Shown here piece after piece: positions 8,027 to 16,819 of a stretch of 64,000 nucleotides of DNA (position 1 is its first letter; the number at the start of each line of letters is the position of its first letter). A program made the translations under genes and the position numbers. This DNA comes from Xanthomonas melonis (lineage in GTDB: Bacteria > Pseudomonadota > Gammaproteobacteria > Xanthomonadales > Xanthomonadaceae). Location: positions 124,001-188,000 of the forward strand of contig NZ_JAJGQH010000004.1 of NCBI RefSeq assembly GCF_020783655.1. Reading direction: 5' to 3'. The notes below the pieces were generated by a model. It saw nothing but the letters and a program-made list of their open reading frames with translations, made no database searches and was not told where the DNA came from.

Positions 8027-10234
8027 ATGAAATTCGACACTCCTGCCGGTCGCAATCCCATCGATCAGCTCAAGGTCGTCGGCAAGCCCGTCGACCGTAT
8101 CGATGGCCCGCTCAAGACCACTGGCCAGGCACCGTATGCCTACGAACACCACGACCTGCCGGGCCGCACGGCCTATGGGCATGTGGTTGGTGCGGGGATT
8201 GCCAAAGGCACCATCCGCAGCATCGATCTGAGTGCCGCGCGCAATGCGCCCGGTGTGCTGGGCATCGTCACCGCGCAGAATGCCGGAACCTTGCACAAGG
8301 GCAAGCTCAATACCGCCAAGCTGCTGGGGGGACCCCAGATCCAGCATTACCACCAGGCGATCGCGGTAGTGGTTGCCGAGACGTTCGAGCAGGCCCGCGC
8401 CGCTGGACAGCTGATCAAGGTGGACTATGGCCGCCACGTGGGGGCGTATGACCTGAAGAAGGCGCGCGGCGGGGCCAAGGTCGTCACGTCGGGCGGCGCG
8501 CCCAACAGCAACGTTGGCGATTTCGCCACTGCGTTCGCCGCGGCGCCGGTGCAACTCGATGCCGAGTACACCACGCCCGATCACTCGCACGCCATGATGG
8601 AGCCGCATGCGTCGATCGCGATGTGGGAGGGCGACAAGCTCAGCGTCTGGACCTCCAATCAGATGATCGCCTGGGGTGCACGCGATCTGGCCACCACGCT
8701 GGGCATCCCGCGCGAGAACGTGCGCATCATGTCGCCTTACGTCGGTGGTGGCTTTGGCAGCAAGCTGTTCCTGCGCGCCGATGCGCTGCTCGCCTCGCTG
8801 GCAGCGCGCCAGGTCGGGCGCCCGGTGAAAGTCATGCTGCCGCGGCCACTGATCGCCAATAACACCACCCACCGCCCGGCCACACTGCAACGCATTCGCC
8901 TGGGTGCCGGGCGCGACGGCAAGCTCACCGCCATTGCGCATGAAACCTGGTCCGGCGATTTGCCCGACGGCGAGCCGGAAATCGCCGCCGCGCAGACGCA
9001 ATTGCTGTACGCCGGTGCCAACCGCCTGATCGCCACGCGCCTGGCCGTGCTCGATTTGCCCGAAGGCAATGCGATGCGCGCGCCCGGCGAAGCGCCCGGG
9101 ATGATGGCCCTGGAAGTGGCCATGGACGAAATGGCCGAAAAACTCGGCATGGACCCGGTCCAGTTCCGCATCGTCAACGACACCCAGGTCGATCCGGAAA
9201 ATCCGCAACGCAAGTTTTCGCAGCGGCAGCTGGTCAAGTGCCTGGAAGATGGCGCCAAACGCTTCGAGTGGTCCAGGCGCAAGACCAGGCCAGCCAGCAC
9301 GCGCGATGGTCGCTGGCTGGTCGGGATGGGCGTGGCCGCAGCATTCCGCAACGCCCCGGTCATGACCTCCGGCGCACGCATGCGGCTGGAGCAGGGCGGG
9401 CGTGTGGTGGTGGAAACCGACATGACCGACATCGGCACCGGCTCCTACACCATCATCGCGCAGACAGCCGCCGAAATGCTGGGCGTGCCGCTGGATTGGG
9501 TGGATGTACGTCTGGGCGATTCCAGCTTTCCGGCATCGGCAGGTTCGGGCGGACAGTGGGGGGCGAACAGCTCCACCGCCGGCGTCTATGCGGCGGCGGT
9601 GAAACTGCGCGAGGCCATCGCCACGCGGCTTGGAATGGATCCGGCCAGGGCCGAGTTCGCCGATGGCCACGTCCGTGCCGCGGGCAAGCGCGTCGCGCTG
9701 GGCGATGCGGCCGCCAACGGCGCGCTGGTGGTGGAGGACAAGATCGAATTCGGCGACCTGGCCAAGCAACACCAGCTGTCCACGTTCGGCGCGCACTTCG
9801 TCGAGGTCGGCGTGGACATCGCGACGGCCGAGATCCGCATTCGCCGCATGCTGGCGGTGTGTGCGGCAGGTCGCATCCTCAATCCAAAATCTGCGCGCAG
9901 CCAGGTGATCGGCGGCATGACCATGGGCGCGGGCGCGGCATTGATGGAGGAGCTGGCGGTGGACAAGCGCTTCGGGTTCTTCGTCAATCACGACCTGGCC
10001 GGCTACGAAGTGCCGGTGCATGCGGACATTCCGCACCAGGAGGTGGTGTTCCTGGAAGAAAGCGACCCGCTGTCTTCGCCGATGAAGGCCAAGGGTGTGG
10101 GCGAGCTCGGGATCTGCGGGGTTGCGGCGGCGATCGCCAATGCGGTCTACAACGCCACGGGCGTGCGTGTGCGCGAGTATCCGATCACGCTGGACAAGTT
10201 GCTGCCGCAACTGCCCGAGCTGCTGCGCGCGTGA
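8027..10234 (+). CDS. paoC: Aldehyde oxidoreductase molybdenum-binding subunit (PaoC/YagR-like)
   Basis: 735-residue large subunit of the xanthine oxidase family, which binds the molybdopterin cytosine dinucleotide cofactor and performs the hydroxylation. Family landmarks include the GGGFGSK loop, the EGNAMRAPGEAPG segment, and KGVGELG near the C-terminus, where Glu693 is the expected catalytic base. There is no signal peptide, in line with export via the Tat-bearing small subunit. The gene sits one base after paoB, and its TGA overlaps the GTG start of the XdhC-like gene. The order small, FAD, Mo, XdhC-like is the same as in E. coli yagTSRQ (paoABCD). Confidence 0.92.
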   Translation: MKFDTPAGRNPIDQLKVVGKPVDRIDGPLKTTGQAPYAYEHHDLPGRTAYGHVVGAGIAKGTIRSIDLSAARNAPGVLGIVTAQNAGTLHKGKLNTAKLLGGPQIQHYHQAIAVVVAETFEQARAAGQLIKVDYGRHVGAYDLKKARGGAKVVTSGGAPNSNVGDFATAFAAAPVQLDAEYTTPDHSHAMMEPHASIAMWEGDKLSVWTSNQMIAWGARDLATTLGIPRENVRIMSPYVGGGFGSKLFLRADALLASLAARQVGRPVKVMLPRPLIANNTTHRPATLQRIRLGAGRDGKLTAIAHETWSGDLPDGEPEIAAAQTQLLYAGANRLIATRLAVLDLPEGNAMRAPGEAPGMMALEVAMDEMAEKLGMDPVQFRIVNDTQVDPENPQRKFSQRQLVKCLEDGAKRFEWSRRKTRPASTRDGRWLVGMGVAAAFRNAPVMTSGARMRLEQGGRVVVETDMTDIGTGSYTIIAQTAAEMLGVPLDWVDVRLGDSSFPASAGSGGQWGANSSTAGVYAAAVKLREAIATRLGMDPARAEFADGHVRAAGKRVALGDAAANGALVVEDKIEFGDLAKQHQLSTFGAHFVEVGVDIATAEIRIRRMLAVCAAGRILNPKSARSQVIGGMTMGAGAALMEELAVDKRFGFFVNHDLAGYEVPVHADIPHQEVVFLEESDPLSSPMKAKGVGELGICGVAAAIANAVYNATGVRVREYPITLDKLLPQLPELLRA

Positions 10235-11241
10235 GCGCCGTGGTCGCCCCCGCCGCCCGGGCCGCGCCAGTGGCGCCGGCCTGGCCGGCCTGGCCGGGCT
10301 ACGCCCTGCACGAAGACCTGTTGCCGGTTCTTGCCGCCTGGCACCGTGCGGGGCAGCGTGTCGCGATGGCGACCCTGATCGAGATAGAGGGCTCTTCGCC
10401 GCGGCCACTGGGTAGCGAGATGGCGATCACTGCCGACGGCGACGTAGCCGGCTACGTCTCGGGCGGGTGTGTGGAGGCCGCGGTGGCGCATGAGGCGCAG
10501 GCGGCATTGCGCGACGGGCGGCCGCGCTGGCTGGAGTACGGCGCAGGCAGCGCGGTACTGGACATCCAGCTCAGCTGCGGCGGCCGCATCGGCATCCTGG
10601 TCTGGCCTGTTGCGGATCTTGGCGAGTACCTGGCACGCTGGCGTAACGCGCGTCAGCACCGTCGGGCGTTTCTTGTCGGCCTGGATCGCAACAGCGGCGC
10701 GGTGCGCTATCCGGCCACGGCGCGCGACATTCGTCCTGGCGAATTCCTGCGCGTGCACCGCCCGCCCTTGCGGCTGGTGCTGGTCGGCGCGGACCCGGCG
10801 TTGTTGGTGTTGGTCTCCCTGGCCAGCCAGATGGGCATCGAGGTGCGTGTGCTGCGCCCGCACGGCCCCGGCGAACCGCCACCCGGGCTGAGCATGGAAC
10901 ACTACGATCGCCGCAACCTGAGCGATGCATTGCGCGAGCTGCAGCTGGACGCGGAGACGGCCGTGTACAGCCTTGCGCACGACGAGCAGATCGATCTGCA
11001 GGTGGCGCAGCGCGGTCTCGCATCGCCGGTCGCCTGCATCGGCATCCTGGGAAGTCGCAGCAAGCGCCAGACGCGCCTGCAGGCGCTGCGTGCGCTGGGG
11101 TACGACGAGGCGGCATTGGCGCGCTTGCGGCTGCCCGCCGGCTGGCGCACGGGGCACTCGTCGCCACATGGCATCGCGCTGGGGATCCTTGCCGAGGCGA
11201 CCCAGGCCGTCGCCGACGCGCAGAGGGCGGCAGCCGCCTGA
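10231..11241 (+). CDS. XdhC-family molybdenum cofactor maturation protein (PaoD-like)
   Basis: 336-residue XdhC/CoxF-family protein. Such proteins bind sulfurated molybdenum cofactor and load it into the apo-enzyme. The N-terminal XdhC part shows EIEGSSPRPLGSEMA and the LSCGGRIGIL motif with its conserved Cys; the C-terminal Rossmann-like part includes RLVLVGADPALL and the late GILGSRSKR motif. The GTG start overlaps the paoC stop as GTGA, so translation is coupled. The N-terminus is low-complexity (Ala/Pro), and a later start is possible. By context it is the dedicated chaperone of this oxidoreductase. Confidence 0.85.
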   Translation: MSAVVAPAARAAPVAPAWPAWPGYALHEDLLPVLAAWHRAGQRVAMATLIEIEGSSPRPLGSEMAITADGDVAGYVSGGCVEAAVAHEAQAALRDGRPRWLEYGAGSAVLDIQLSCGGRIGILVWPVADLGEYLARWRNARQHRRAFLVGLDRNSGAVRYPATARDIRPGEFLRVHRPPLRLVLVGADPALLVLVSLASQMGIEVRVLRPHGPGEPPPGLSMEHYDRRNLSDALRELQLDAETAVYSLAHDEQIDLQVAQRGLASPVACIGILGSRSKRQTRLQALRALGYDEAALARLRLPAGWRTGHSSPHGIALGILAEATQAVADAQRAAAA

Positions 11242-11531
11242 TGCGCCTGGGCTATCGCAACCCACCTCAACGTCGCTGACCCGCGTTCGCCACGGTCGAG
11301 GTCACCTGGCACGTACAGCCCAGTCCCTACGCTGATGCTTCCCCTCACCGCGGGCAACGTCGCCATGTTTCCGTTCTCCGTTCGCCGCGACGCCTCGGAC
11401 TGCAGTCAGTCGGTTGGTTCGTCCATCCCAGTGGCAAGACAGGTGCGCCCGGCATGCAGCGCCATTGGAACGCACGCACCGATGCGGTCCGCGCATTGGC
11501 CCGGTGCCCTGCTGCCACGGAGTTTCAGCGC

Positions 11532-12140
11532 ATGAGCAACGACCACGCGGCACTGGTATTGGCGGCAGGGGAGAGCAGGCGCCTGGGACGTTCCAAGCAG
11601 GCCCTGTTGCGCGATGGAGAGCCGTTGCTGCGTCGGGTGGTGCGCATCGCGTTGCAGACCGCGCCGCTGCGCTGCGCAGTGGTTCTGGGCTCCGATGCGG
11701 CGCGTCTGCGCGACATGCTGCACGGGTTGCAGGTGGACATCCTGCAGCACGAAGACTGGAGCGCAGGCATGGGCTCCAGTCTGGGCGTGCTCCGGCGCCA
11801 TGTGCGCGAGGACAACAGGCTGCGCCGCAGCCTGATCCTCGGCTGCGACCAGCCTGCGCTCGAGGCGGCGCATCTGCACGCGCTGCTGGACGCGGCCGAC
11901 CGCGCCGCGTCCGGATGTGCCAGCAGCGGCTACGCGGGCGTGCGCGGCATCCCCGCGGTGGTCGCGCATGCGGTCTGGGCGAATGTGCCCCTGCAAGGCG
12001 ACAGCGGCCTGCGCGGCCTGTTCGCCAGCCTGGATCTCCATTCGCTCGGATGCGTCAGCGCCCCCGCGCTCGCGCTGGACGTGGACACGCCCGCCGATCT
12101 GGCCGCAGCGCAGCAGCGGGGCTGGGTGGATCGCGACTGA
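11532..12140 (+). CDS. MobA-like nucleotidyltransferase, probable molybdopterin cytidylyltransferase (MocA-type)
   Basis: 202-residue nucleotidyltransferase. The nucleotide-binding signature is ALVLAAGESRRLGRSKQ near residues 6-22, and the metal-binding aspartate lies in ILGCDQPAL. Its neighbours need molybdopterin cytosine dinucleotide, so a MocA role (CTP as donor) is more likely than MobA (GTP). The ATG of MSNDHAAL is preferred over the longer frame because the fold begins there. It follows the XdhC-like gene by 290 bases and may be expressed with the operon. Specificity for CTP is inferred from context only. Confidence 0.8.
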   Translation: MSNDHAALVLAAGESRRLGRSKQALLRDGEPLLRRVVRIALQTAPLRCAVVLGSDAARLRDMLHGLQVDILQHEDWSAGMGSSLGVLRRHVREDNRLRRSLILGCDQPALEAAHLHALLDAADRAASGCASSGYAGVRGIPAVVAHAVWANVPLQGDSGLRGLFASLDLHSLGCVSAPALALDVDTPADLAAAQQRGWVDRD

Positions 12141-12165
12141 GACATTCTGTCGGGCACAGCTCCCT

Positions 12166-12202
12166 GGGCCCGGCAGGCTATGGCTCCTAACGCTGCCGGC
12201 CC
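12166..12202. terminator. Hairpin between convergent genes
   Basis: CCGGCAG at 12170-12176 pairs with CTGCCGG at 12193-12199, with GGG and CCC just outside. It lies after the MocA-like stop and directly beyond the stop of the small minus-strand ORF, so it may end both transcripts. It has no T tract. Confidence 0.4.
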
Positions 12203-12203
12203 G

Positions 12204-12299
12204 TCAGGACCACAGCACCACGACTTCCCGGATGATCAGGACATAGCCGACCACCATGGCCGTCTTGACCGGAAACTGAAACTTTCTGAGCAGATACAT
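12204..12299 (-). CDS. Candidate 31-residue hydrophobic small protein
   Basis: A short reading frame of 31 residues starting MYLLRKFQFPVK, with a single hydrophobic helix (AMVVGYVLII) and a charged break before VVVLWS. A GGGGAGGG Shine-Dalgarno-like run sits six to seven bases before the ATG, and a hairpin follows the stop. The composition (positive N-terminus, one transmembrane segment) is that of a small inner-membrane protein. No family is recognised. Conservation in other Xanthomonas genomes would be needed to confirm it as a gene. Confidence 0.4.
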   Translation of the reverse strand: MYLLRKFQFPVKTAMVVGYVLIIREVVVLWS

Positions 12300-12687
12300 G
12301 CGGGCCCTCCCCCGAGGCATGAACTCATGAATCGATTGCAACAGCGGGTGAATCCCACGGATATGGCAGCCTTGTCGTGGCCGCTTGTTACGTGGCGTTC
12401 ACCCTGTGTATAGGAATGTACCGCTGGACGTGATCCGTGTCACGTAAGAATTTTCCTACCGGTACGCCAGTGTCCCCCCGACGGCGCCACCATTAGGAAA
12501 CACGCATGCTGGCTATGCCGAACGCGGGGCCTATGGCTACTCTCCCGCGGCCCCTTGAGTAAGGGCATGTCGGCATGCGGGGTGTACACGCAGGTTGAGA
12601 CGGATGGTCCGATCCCGGGTGCACCGCGTGGTTTGCGCGGCAGGGCACTCCTCGTTTAGAGCGCTGTACCTACTGGCCGGAGGCCTG
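12300..12687. other. Intergenic region with operator-like palindromes
   Basis: Nearly 400 bases without a convincing gene. It contains a CRP/Clp-type palindrome near 12436 and a separated inverted repeat, TTTCCTA (12452-12458) with TAGGAAA (12494-12500). It probably holds the promoters of the small minus-strand ORF and of the 71-residue gene on the plus strand. Confidence 0.4.
12429..12444. promoter_or_regulatory. Candidate Clp/CRP-type binding site
   Basis: The sequence CGTGATCCGTGTCACG contains GTGA-N6-TCAC, the core of the CRP consensus. Clp, the Xanthomonas CRP homologue, recognises essentially the same site and responds to cyclic di-GMP. It lies between divergent small genes. Chance occurrence is possible in 64 kb. 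Confidence 0.35.
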
Positions 12688-12903
12688 ATGGACGAGTCCC
12701 GATACGTCATACGCATTCATCCCGAACAAGGTGGCTGGTGGGTCACCCGCCCGCAATGGTCGCCGCTGCGTTACCTGCGCGAGCAGGGCGCGCTGGAAAA
12801 TGCCGAGCTCATGGCCAAGCTGCATTGCATGCTCACCGGTCAACCCAGTGGGGTGGTGCTGAACACCGCCGAGGGCGATCGCGTGGTGCGGCGTTACGGC
12901 TGA
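12688..12903 (+). CDS. Small conserved-type hypothetical protein, 71 residues
   Basis: Starts MDESRYVIRIHP with a GGAGG ribosome-binding site five bases before the ATG. It has no signal peptide or membrane helix. The pattern of an amphipathic strand with GGWWVTR, a helical middle and a final VVLNTAEGDRVVRR strand resembles small DUF2188-like domains, but I cannot assign it firmly. A longer frame begins 93 bases upstream without a ribosome site and is not preferred. Function unknown. Confidence 0.7.
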   Translation: MDESRYVIRIHPEQGGWWVTRPQWSPLRYLREQGALENAELMAKLHCMLTGQPSGVVLNTAEGDRVVRRYG

Positions 12904-13161
12904 TCCGATGTGAGGCGTTGGTGCCGGCTGTCCGCACGAGGGCAATCCCGGCACGAACATCACCCTTGGTCCGCTTGCCGGTCGGCTGGCCGGTGTACGG
13001 TCGTGCGCTGCGCCGTTGCCGGCTGACCCATACGGCTGGAGTGCGGGCATGCTGCAAGCCTGCAGGGCTTTGCGCGGGCGACCGGGTCGGCTAGATTCAA
13101 CGCATCGGCCGCTGTCGGACCGATCCGCATCGGCGGCCCTCTGTCCGGAACCCGCCTTGCA

Positions 13162-14412
13162 GTGACTGCGTCCGCTCCTGCCCTGATCCAGAACGATATC
13201 GTCGTCTTCGGTCTGATCGCCGCCACCCTGGGCGCGGTGTTCTGGACCTCTTCGCGCGAGCAGGGGCTGTGGCGGCGGGTCTACGCGGTGGTGCCGGCAT
13301 TGCTGCTGTGCTATCTGCTGCCGGGAATCTACAACACCATCGGCTTGATCGACGGCGGCAACACGCGGTTGTATAGCCCGATCGCCCGCGATGTGTTGTT
13401 GCCTGCGGCGCTGATCCTGCTCACCCTGAGCATCGACCTGCGCGCCATCCTGGGGCTGGGGCCCAAGCTGGTGGTCATGTACCTGGGGGCGTCGCTGAGC
13501 ATCATGCTGGGTGCCGTGGTGGCGTTCCAGGTGATGGGCTGGCTGCATCCTGCCACCGTGGCGGGCGATACCTGGGCCGGCATGGCGGCGTTGGCCGGTA
13601 GCTGGATCGGTGGCGGCGCCAACATGCTGGCGATGCGCGAGGTGTTCAATGTGGATGCCACGACCTTCGGCCAGTTTGCGGTGGTCGATGTCGGCGTCGG
13701 CTATGTGTGGATGGCGGTCCTGATCTTCATGGCCGGGCGCTCCCGCGCGATCGATGCGCGCAGCGGCGCCGATACGCGCGCGCTGGACGCGCTGCAGGAG
13801 CGCATGGCGCGCTTCCAGGCCGAGCATGCGCGCATTCCCAGCCTGAGCGATCTGATGGTGATCGTGGCGGTGGGCTTCGGTGGTGTCGGCCTGGCGCATA
13901 CGCTCGCCAATCCGCTGGCCGCCTGGTGCAAGGCGCATCTGAGCTGGGCCAGCCGATTCAGTCTGGATGCGCCGTTCGTCTGGGTGGTGGTGCTGGCGAC
14001 CAGCCTGGGGCTGCTGCTCAGCTTCACCCGCGCACGCAATCTGGAAGGCGCCGGCGCCTCCAGGATCGGTTCGCTGCTGCTGTATTTCCTGATCGCCTGC
14101 ATCGGCATGCAGATGGATCTGCTGGCGCTGCTGGACCGGCCCTGGTTGTTCCTGCTCGGCCTGATCTGGATTGCGGTGCATATCGTCCTGCTATGGGCAC
14201 TGGGCCGTTGGCTGCAGGTGCCGTTCTTCTACTTCGCGATCGGCTCGCAATCCAATGTCGGCGGCCCGGCCTCGGCGCCTGTGGTCGCCGCCGCATTCCA
14301 CCCGGCGCTGGCACCGGTCGGAGTGCTGCTCGGCACGCTGGGCTATGCCACCGGTACCTACCTGGCCTATGTCGTTGGCATCACGCTGCGCGCGATGGCT
14401 GGGGCCGGATGA
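13162..14412 (+). CDS. DUF819 family integral membrane protein
   Basis: 416-residue polytopic protein with about ten hydrophobic helices. It matches the DUF819 (YjcL-like) family through LIQNDIVVFGLIAATLG at the start, the GSWIGGGANMLAM motif near residue 150 and GSQSNVGGPASAPVVAAAFHP near residue 375. The last two resemble re-entrant substrate motifs of secondary transporters. The GTG start is accepted because the conserved N-terminus begins right after it. It stands alone between a small gene and a convergent effector gene. The transported substrate, if any, is unknown. Confidence 0.85.
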   Translation: MTASAPALIQNDIVVFGLIAATLGAVFWTSSREQGLWRRVYAVVPALLLCYLLPGIYNTIGLIDGGNTRLYSPIARDVLLPAALILLTLSIDLRAILGLGPKLVVMYLGASLSIMLGAVVAFQVMGWLHPATVAGDTWAGMAALAGSWIGGGANMLAMREVFNVDATTFGQFAVVDVGVGYVWMAVLIFMAGRSRAIDARSGADTRALDALQERMARFQAEHARIPSLSDLMVIVAVGFGGVGLAHTLANPLAAWCKAHLSWASRFSLDAPFVWVVVLATSLGLLLSFTRARNLEGAGASRIGSLLLYFLIACIGMQMDLLALLDRPWLFLLGLIWIAVHIVLLWALGRWLQVPFFYFAIGSQSNVGGPASAPVVAAAFHPALAPVGVLLGTLGYATGTYLAYVVGITLRAMAGAG

Positions 14413-14596
14413 CAGGCTGCCTGCCTGCCGCAACCCCGCCGGCGTTCGGCCGCGCCCCTTGCGCCTGACAGCGGCTGCACGTCGGGCGGCTGCGACAGGG
14501 AGCGCAGCGCCGCCGCCACTCGTGCGGCGACGCTGCAATGCCTTTGGATCTCAAGCCTGCGCTGGCGCCAGTGGTTCTCGCGTCGCCAGGCGCGCG

Positions 14597-15781
14597 TCAG
14601 TGCTGGACGACGCGCCGCTGCTCTTCCTGTTGGGCAGGCTGATGCGCCGGTTGCTGGTTATGCTGCTGCAACTGACTCACGTTGCCTTGCACAGGTTCGT
14701 TGGCCGCCGAGGCAGTCTGTACGTGGCTGCGCAGATGGGCCGGGTCGTCCATCCGGCCCTGCACCGCAATCAGGCTGTCGCCATGCCGGTTGGGGACCAA
14801 GTGATCGATCCGCTGCAGGCCGTCGTTGCCGGCACGTGCAGCGACGCTGGCGGCGGTGTTGAGGAAGGCGTCGTCGTCGCGCAATCCCAGGCGTTCGCGC
14901 TGGCCGTCCAGCCGCACCACCGCATCGTTGAACAGCTGGCTGCCGGGCTGCAACGCGGCGACACGGTTGGGCTCCGGTGATTGCATGTCCTGCGCCTTGA
15001 TCACCGCATCCATGCCGTGCAGGTCCAGACGATGCTTGAGCATCATGCCGGGCACCAGGCGCTGCCCGAACGACAGTGGATCCGGGTCAGGCAATTCGAT
15101 CTGGTGGCCGGCCGCATCGGGCATCGCCCACTTGAGCGGAATGCTGTCTTCCTGCAAGTGGGTCAGCAGTTCGTTCTTGACGTGATAACCGCGGATCAAC
15201 TCGCTGCTGGCGTACTCCTTGGCTGCCGCTGCATCCAGACCCTGGCGCTCCAGCGTGCGGTCGTTGACGCCGGCCGCATTGTAGGTCACAGCGGGGATGT
15301 CGTTGACCATGGCCGATGCGGCCGCCAGGCCGCCGCCCAGGGAATGGCCGGAAATCACGACCTGGTCGCCGAATGCCTGCCTGGCCTGGCCACCGAGCTG
15401 GATGGCCGATGCGTACTGCGCATCGTCGAACCCCAGGCCCTGGCCGATATTGTGCTTCCAGTCCTTGCCTTCGTCGGTGCCGCAGAAACCGAGCACCACC
15501 TGGCCCTGGTCGTTGCGATAGAACGCGGCATCGAAGCCGCTCTTGCCATCGTGCAGCAGGGCAGGGTCGATGCCGGCCTGCCGCAATGCGTTATCGTCCA
15601 TCCGCGACCAGCCATTGGCGAGCGGCGCAAACGTCTCCGGGACGCCCTCGCGGCGCTGGTTCGCAGTTGCGTAGAGGTCTTGCAGCAGCGCCGGAAACTG
15701 CCGGTCCTGCGGCTGCGGCTGTTGTCCGCGCATCGCTTCTGCAAATGCGGCGGTGGAAGAAGTGGAATCTTGCGGGCTCAT
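14597..15781 (-). CDS. Putative X-T4SS antibacterial effector: GXSXG lipase with C-terminal XVIPCD
   Basis: 394 residues. The N-terminal two thirds is a class-3-lipase-like alpha/beta hydrolase: GFCGTDEGKDW near residue 98 and the nucleophile elbow GHSLGG with Ser147; His255 in DLHGMD is a candidate catalytic His. The last 120 residues carry the signatures of the Xanthomonas VirD4-interacting conserved domain: GLQRIDHLV (321-329), LIAVQGRMDDP (337-347) and a Gln-rich tail from about residue 369. That domain targets X-Tfe toxins to the type IV secretion system that kills other bacteria, and phospholipase effectors of this kind (such as XAC0574) are known. There is no signal peptide, as expected. 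AAGGAG precedes the ATG by seven bases. It lies 36 bases downstream of an ankyrin lipoprotein gene, the probable immunity partner. Confidence 0.85.
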   Translation of the reverse strand: MSPQDSTSSTAAFAEAMRGQQPQPQDRQFPALLQDLYATANQRREGVPETFAPLANGWSRMDDNALRQAGIDPALLHDGKSGFDAAFYRNDQGQVVLGFCGTDEGKDWKHNIGQGLGFDDAQYASAIQLGGQARQAFGDQVVISGHSLGGGLAAASAMVNDIPAVTYNAAGVNDRTLERQGLDAAAAKEYASSELIRGYHVKNELLTHLQEDSIPLKWAMPDAAGHQIELPDPDPLSFGQRLVPGMMLKHRLDLHGMDAVIKAQDMQSPEPNRVAALQPGSQLFNDAVVRLDGQRERLGLRDDDAFLNTAASVAARAGNDGLQRIDHLVPNRHGDSLIAVQGRMDDPAHLRSHVQTASAANEPVQGNVSQLQQHNQQPAHQPAQQEEQRRVVQH

Positions 15782-15817
15782 GCGCGGCTCCTTGCGTTGA
15801 TCGTGCGGAAAGCGCGC

Positions 15818-16582
15818 TTAGCGGCTGCTTTCAACGGGAATGTCGTGGGCGTTCAACCATGCGCGCACATCCGATCTGACCTGCTGGCCGCCGGCATTGA
15901 GCAGCCGGTCCGGTGTGATGAAGAAATACGCCTGGAAGGTCTTCTGTTGTGCGTTGCGCAGCGCAGGATCCACGCCGGCCTCGAGTAACCGCAACACTGC
16001 CGGATTGGCGGCACCGCTCTGGGCGGCCACATGCAGCAGGCTATTGCCGGTGTGATCGACGCGCCTGACGTCGGCGCCGGCATCGAGCAGCAGGTCGATC
16101 TGCGCATCGCGCTTGCTCTGCACGGCGCGGAACAACGGCGTCCAGCCGGCACGCGCACTGACCACGTCGATCGGCGCCTTGTGCTGCAGCAGGATCTTCA
16201 GATACTCCGGATCCTGCGCCATCGCGGCCATGTGCACCACGGTTTCCTGGTCCATACCCGGCAGCGCAGGGTCTGCGCCTGCAGCGAGCAGGGCATCCAG
16301 CGCGCGCGGTTGTTCGTTCCAGATCGCCCACTCCAGCAAGGTCACGTGCTGATCGCCGTGCGCGGCGAGATCGACGGTGGGGGCGAGGGCCTTGAGCCGG
16401 GCGACGTCGCCTTGCGCGATGGCGCCGGCGATGTCAGTCAAGCGTGGGTCGCGAAAGGCGACGGTGTGGTCCTGCAGCGTAGCTGACATGTTGGTTTGCT
16501 CCTTGGCACCAGCGGAAGCGGTGCATGAGACCGCGAAAAACGAGGTCGCAAGAACGAGCAGGGTCGGGAATCGCGTCTGCAT
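15818..16582 (-). CDS. Ankyrin-repeat lipoprotein, probable immunity protein for the adjacent lipase effector
   Basis: 254 residues. A signal peptide ends in AVSC, giving a lipobox cysteine at residue 20, followed by about five ankyrin repeats (for example HVTLLEWAIWNEQ, GWTPLFRAVQSK, GNSLLHVAAQSG). AAGGAG lies seven bases before the ATG. It is the first gene of a two-gene unit with the effector, the usual immunity-first order of X-Tfi/X-Tfe pairs, and envelope lipoproteins are the usual location for immunity against effectors acting in the periplasm. That it neutralises the lipase is inference from gene order, lipoprotein sorting and the protein-binding fold; no sequence feature proves it. 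Confidence 0.75.
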   Translation of the reverse strand: MQTRFPTLLVLATSFFAVSCTASAGAKEQTNMSATLQDHTVAFRDPRLTDIAGAIAQGDVARLKALAPTVDLAAHGDQHVTLLEWAIWNEQPRALDALLAAGADPALPGMDQETVVHMAAMAQDPEYLKILLQHKAPIDVVSARAGWTPLFRAVQSKRDAQIDLLLDAGADVRRVDHTGNSLLHVAAQSGAANPAVLRLLEAGVDPALRNAQQKTFQAYFFITPDRLLNAGGQQVRSDVRAWLNAHDIPVESSR

Positions 16583-16819
16583 CGAAATCTCCTTCTCCTG
16601 ATCGCATTCCTGAAGACGCTACGGCAGGTCCCGCCGCAGCGGGGCAGATCCTACCAGCTGCAAAAAACGGGTGCGGTAAGATTTCGTAACCTGCGTCTGC
16701 AGCAGCGTCGGCGTACGGCCCGGCCTGCTTGCGCGGCTGTGCAGCCCCGGGGTCGTCCGATGCGGTCAGCGTCACGCAGGCGCCGCGGCACGGCCAATGG
16801 TCACAAGGCGGCCGGCATA

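Noticed and set aside
12180-12413. A 77-codon plus-strand frame after the MocA-like gene.
   Set aside because: No ribosome site or family; it is antisense to a better small candidate on the minus strand.
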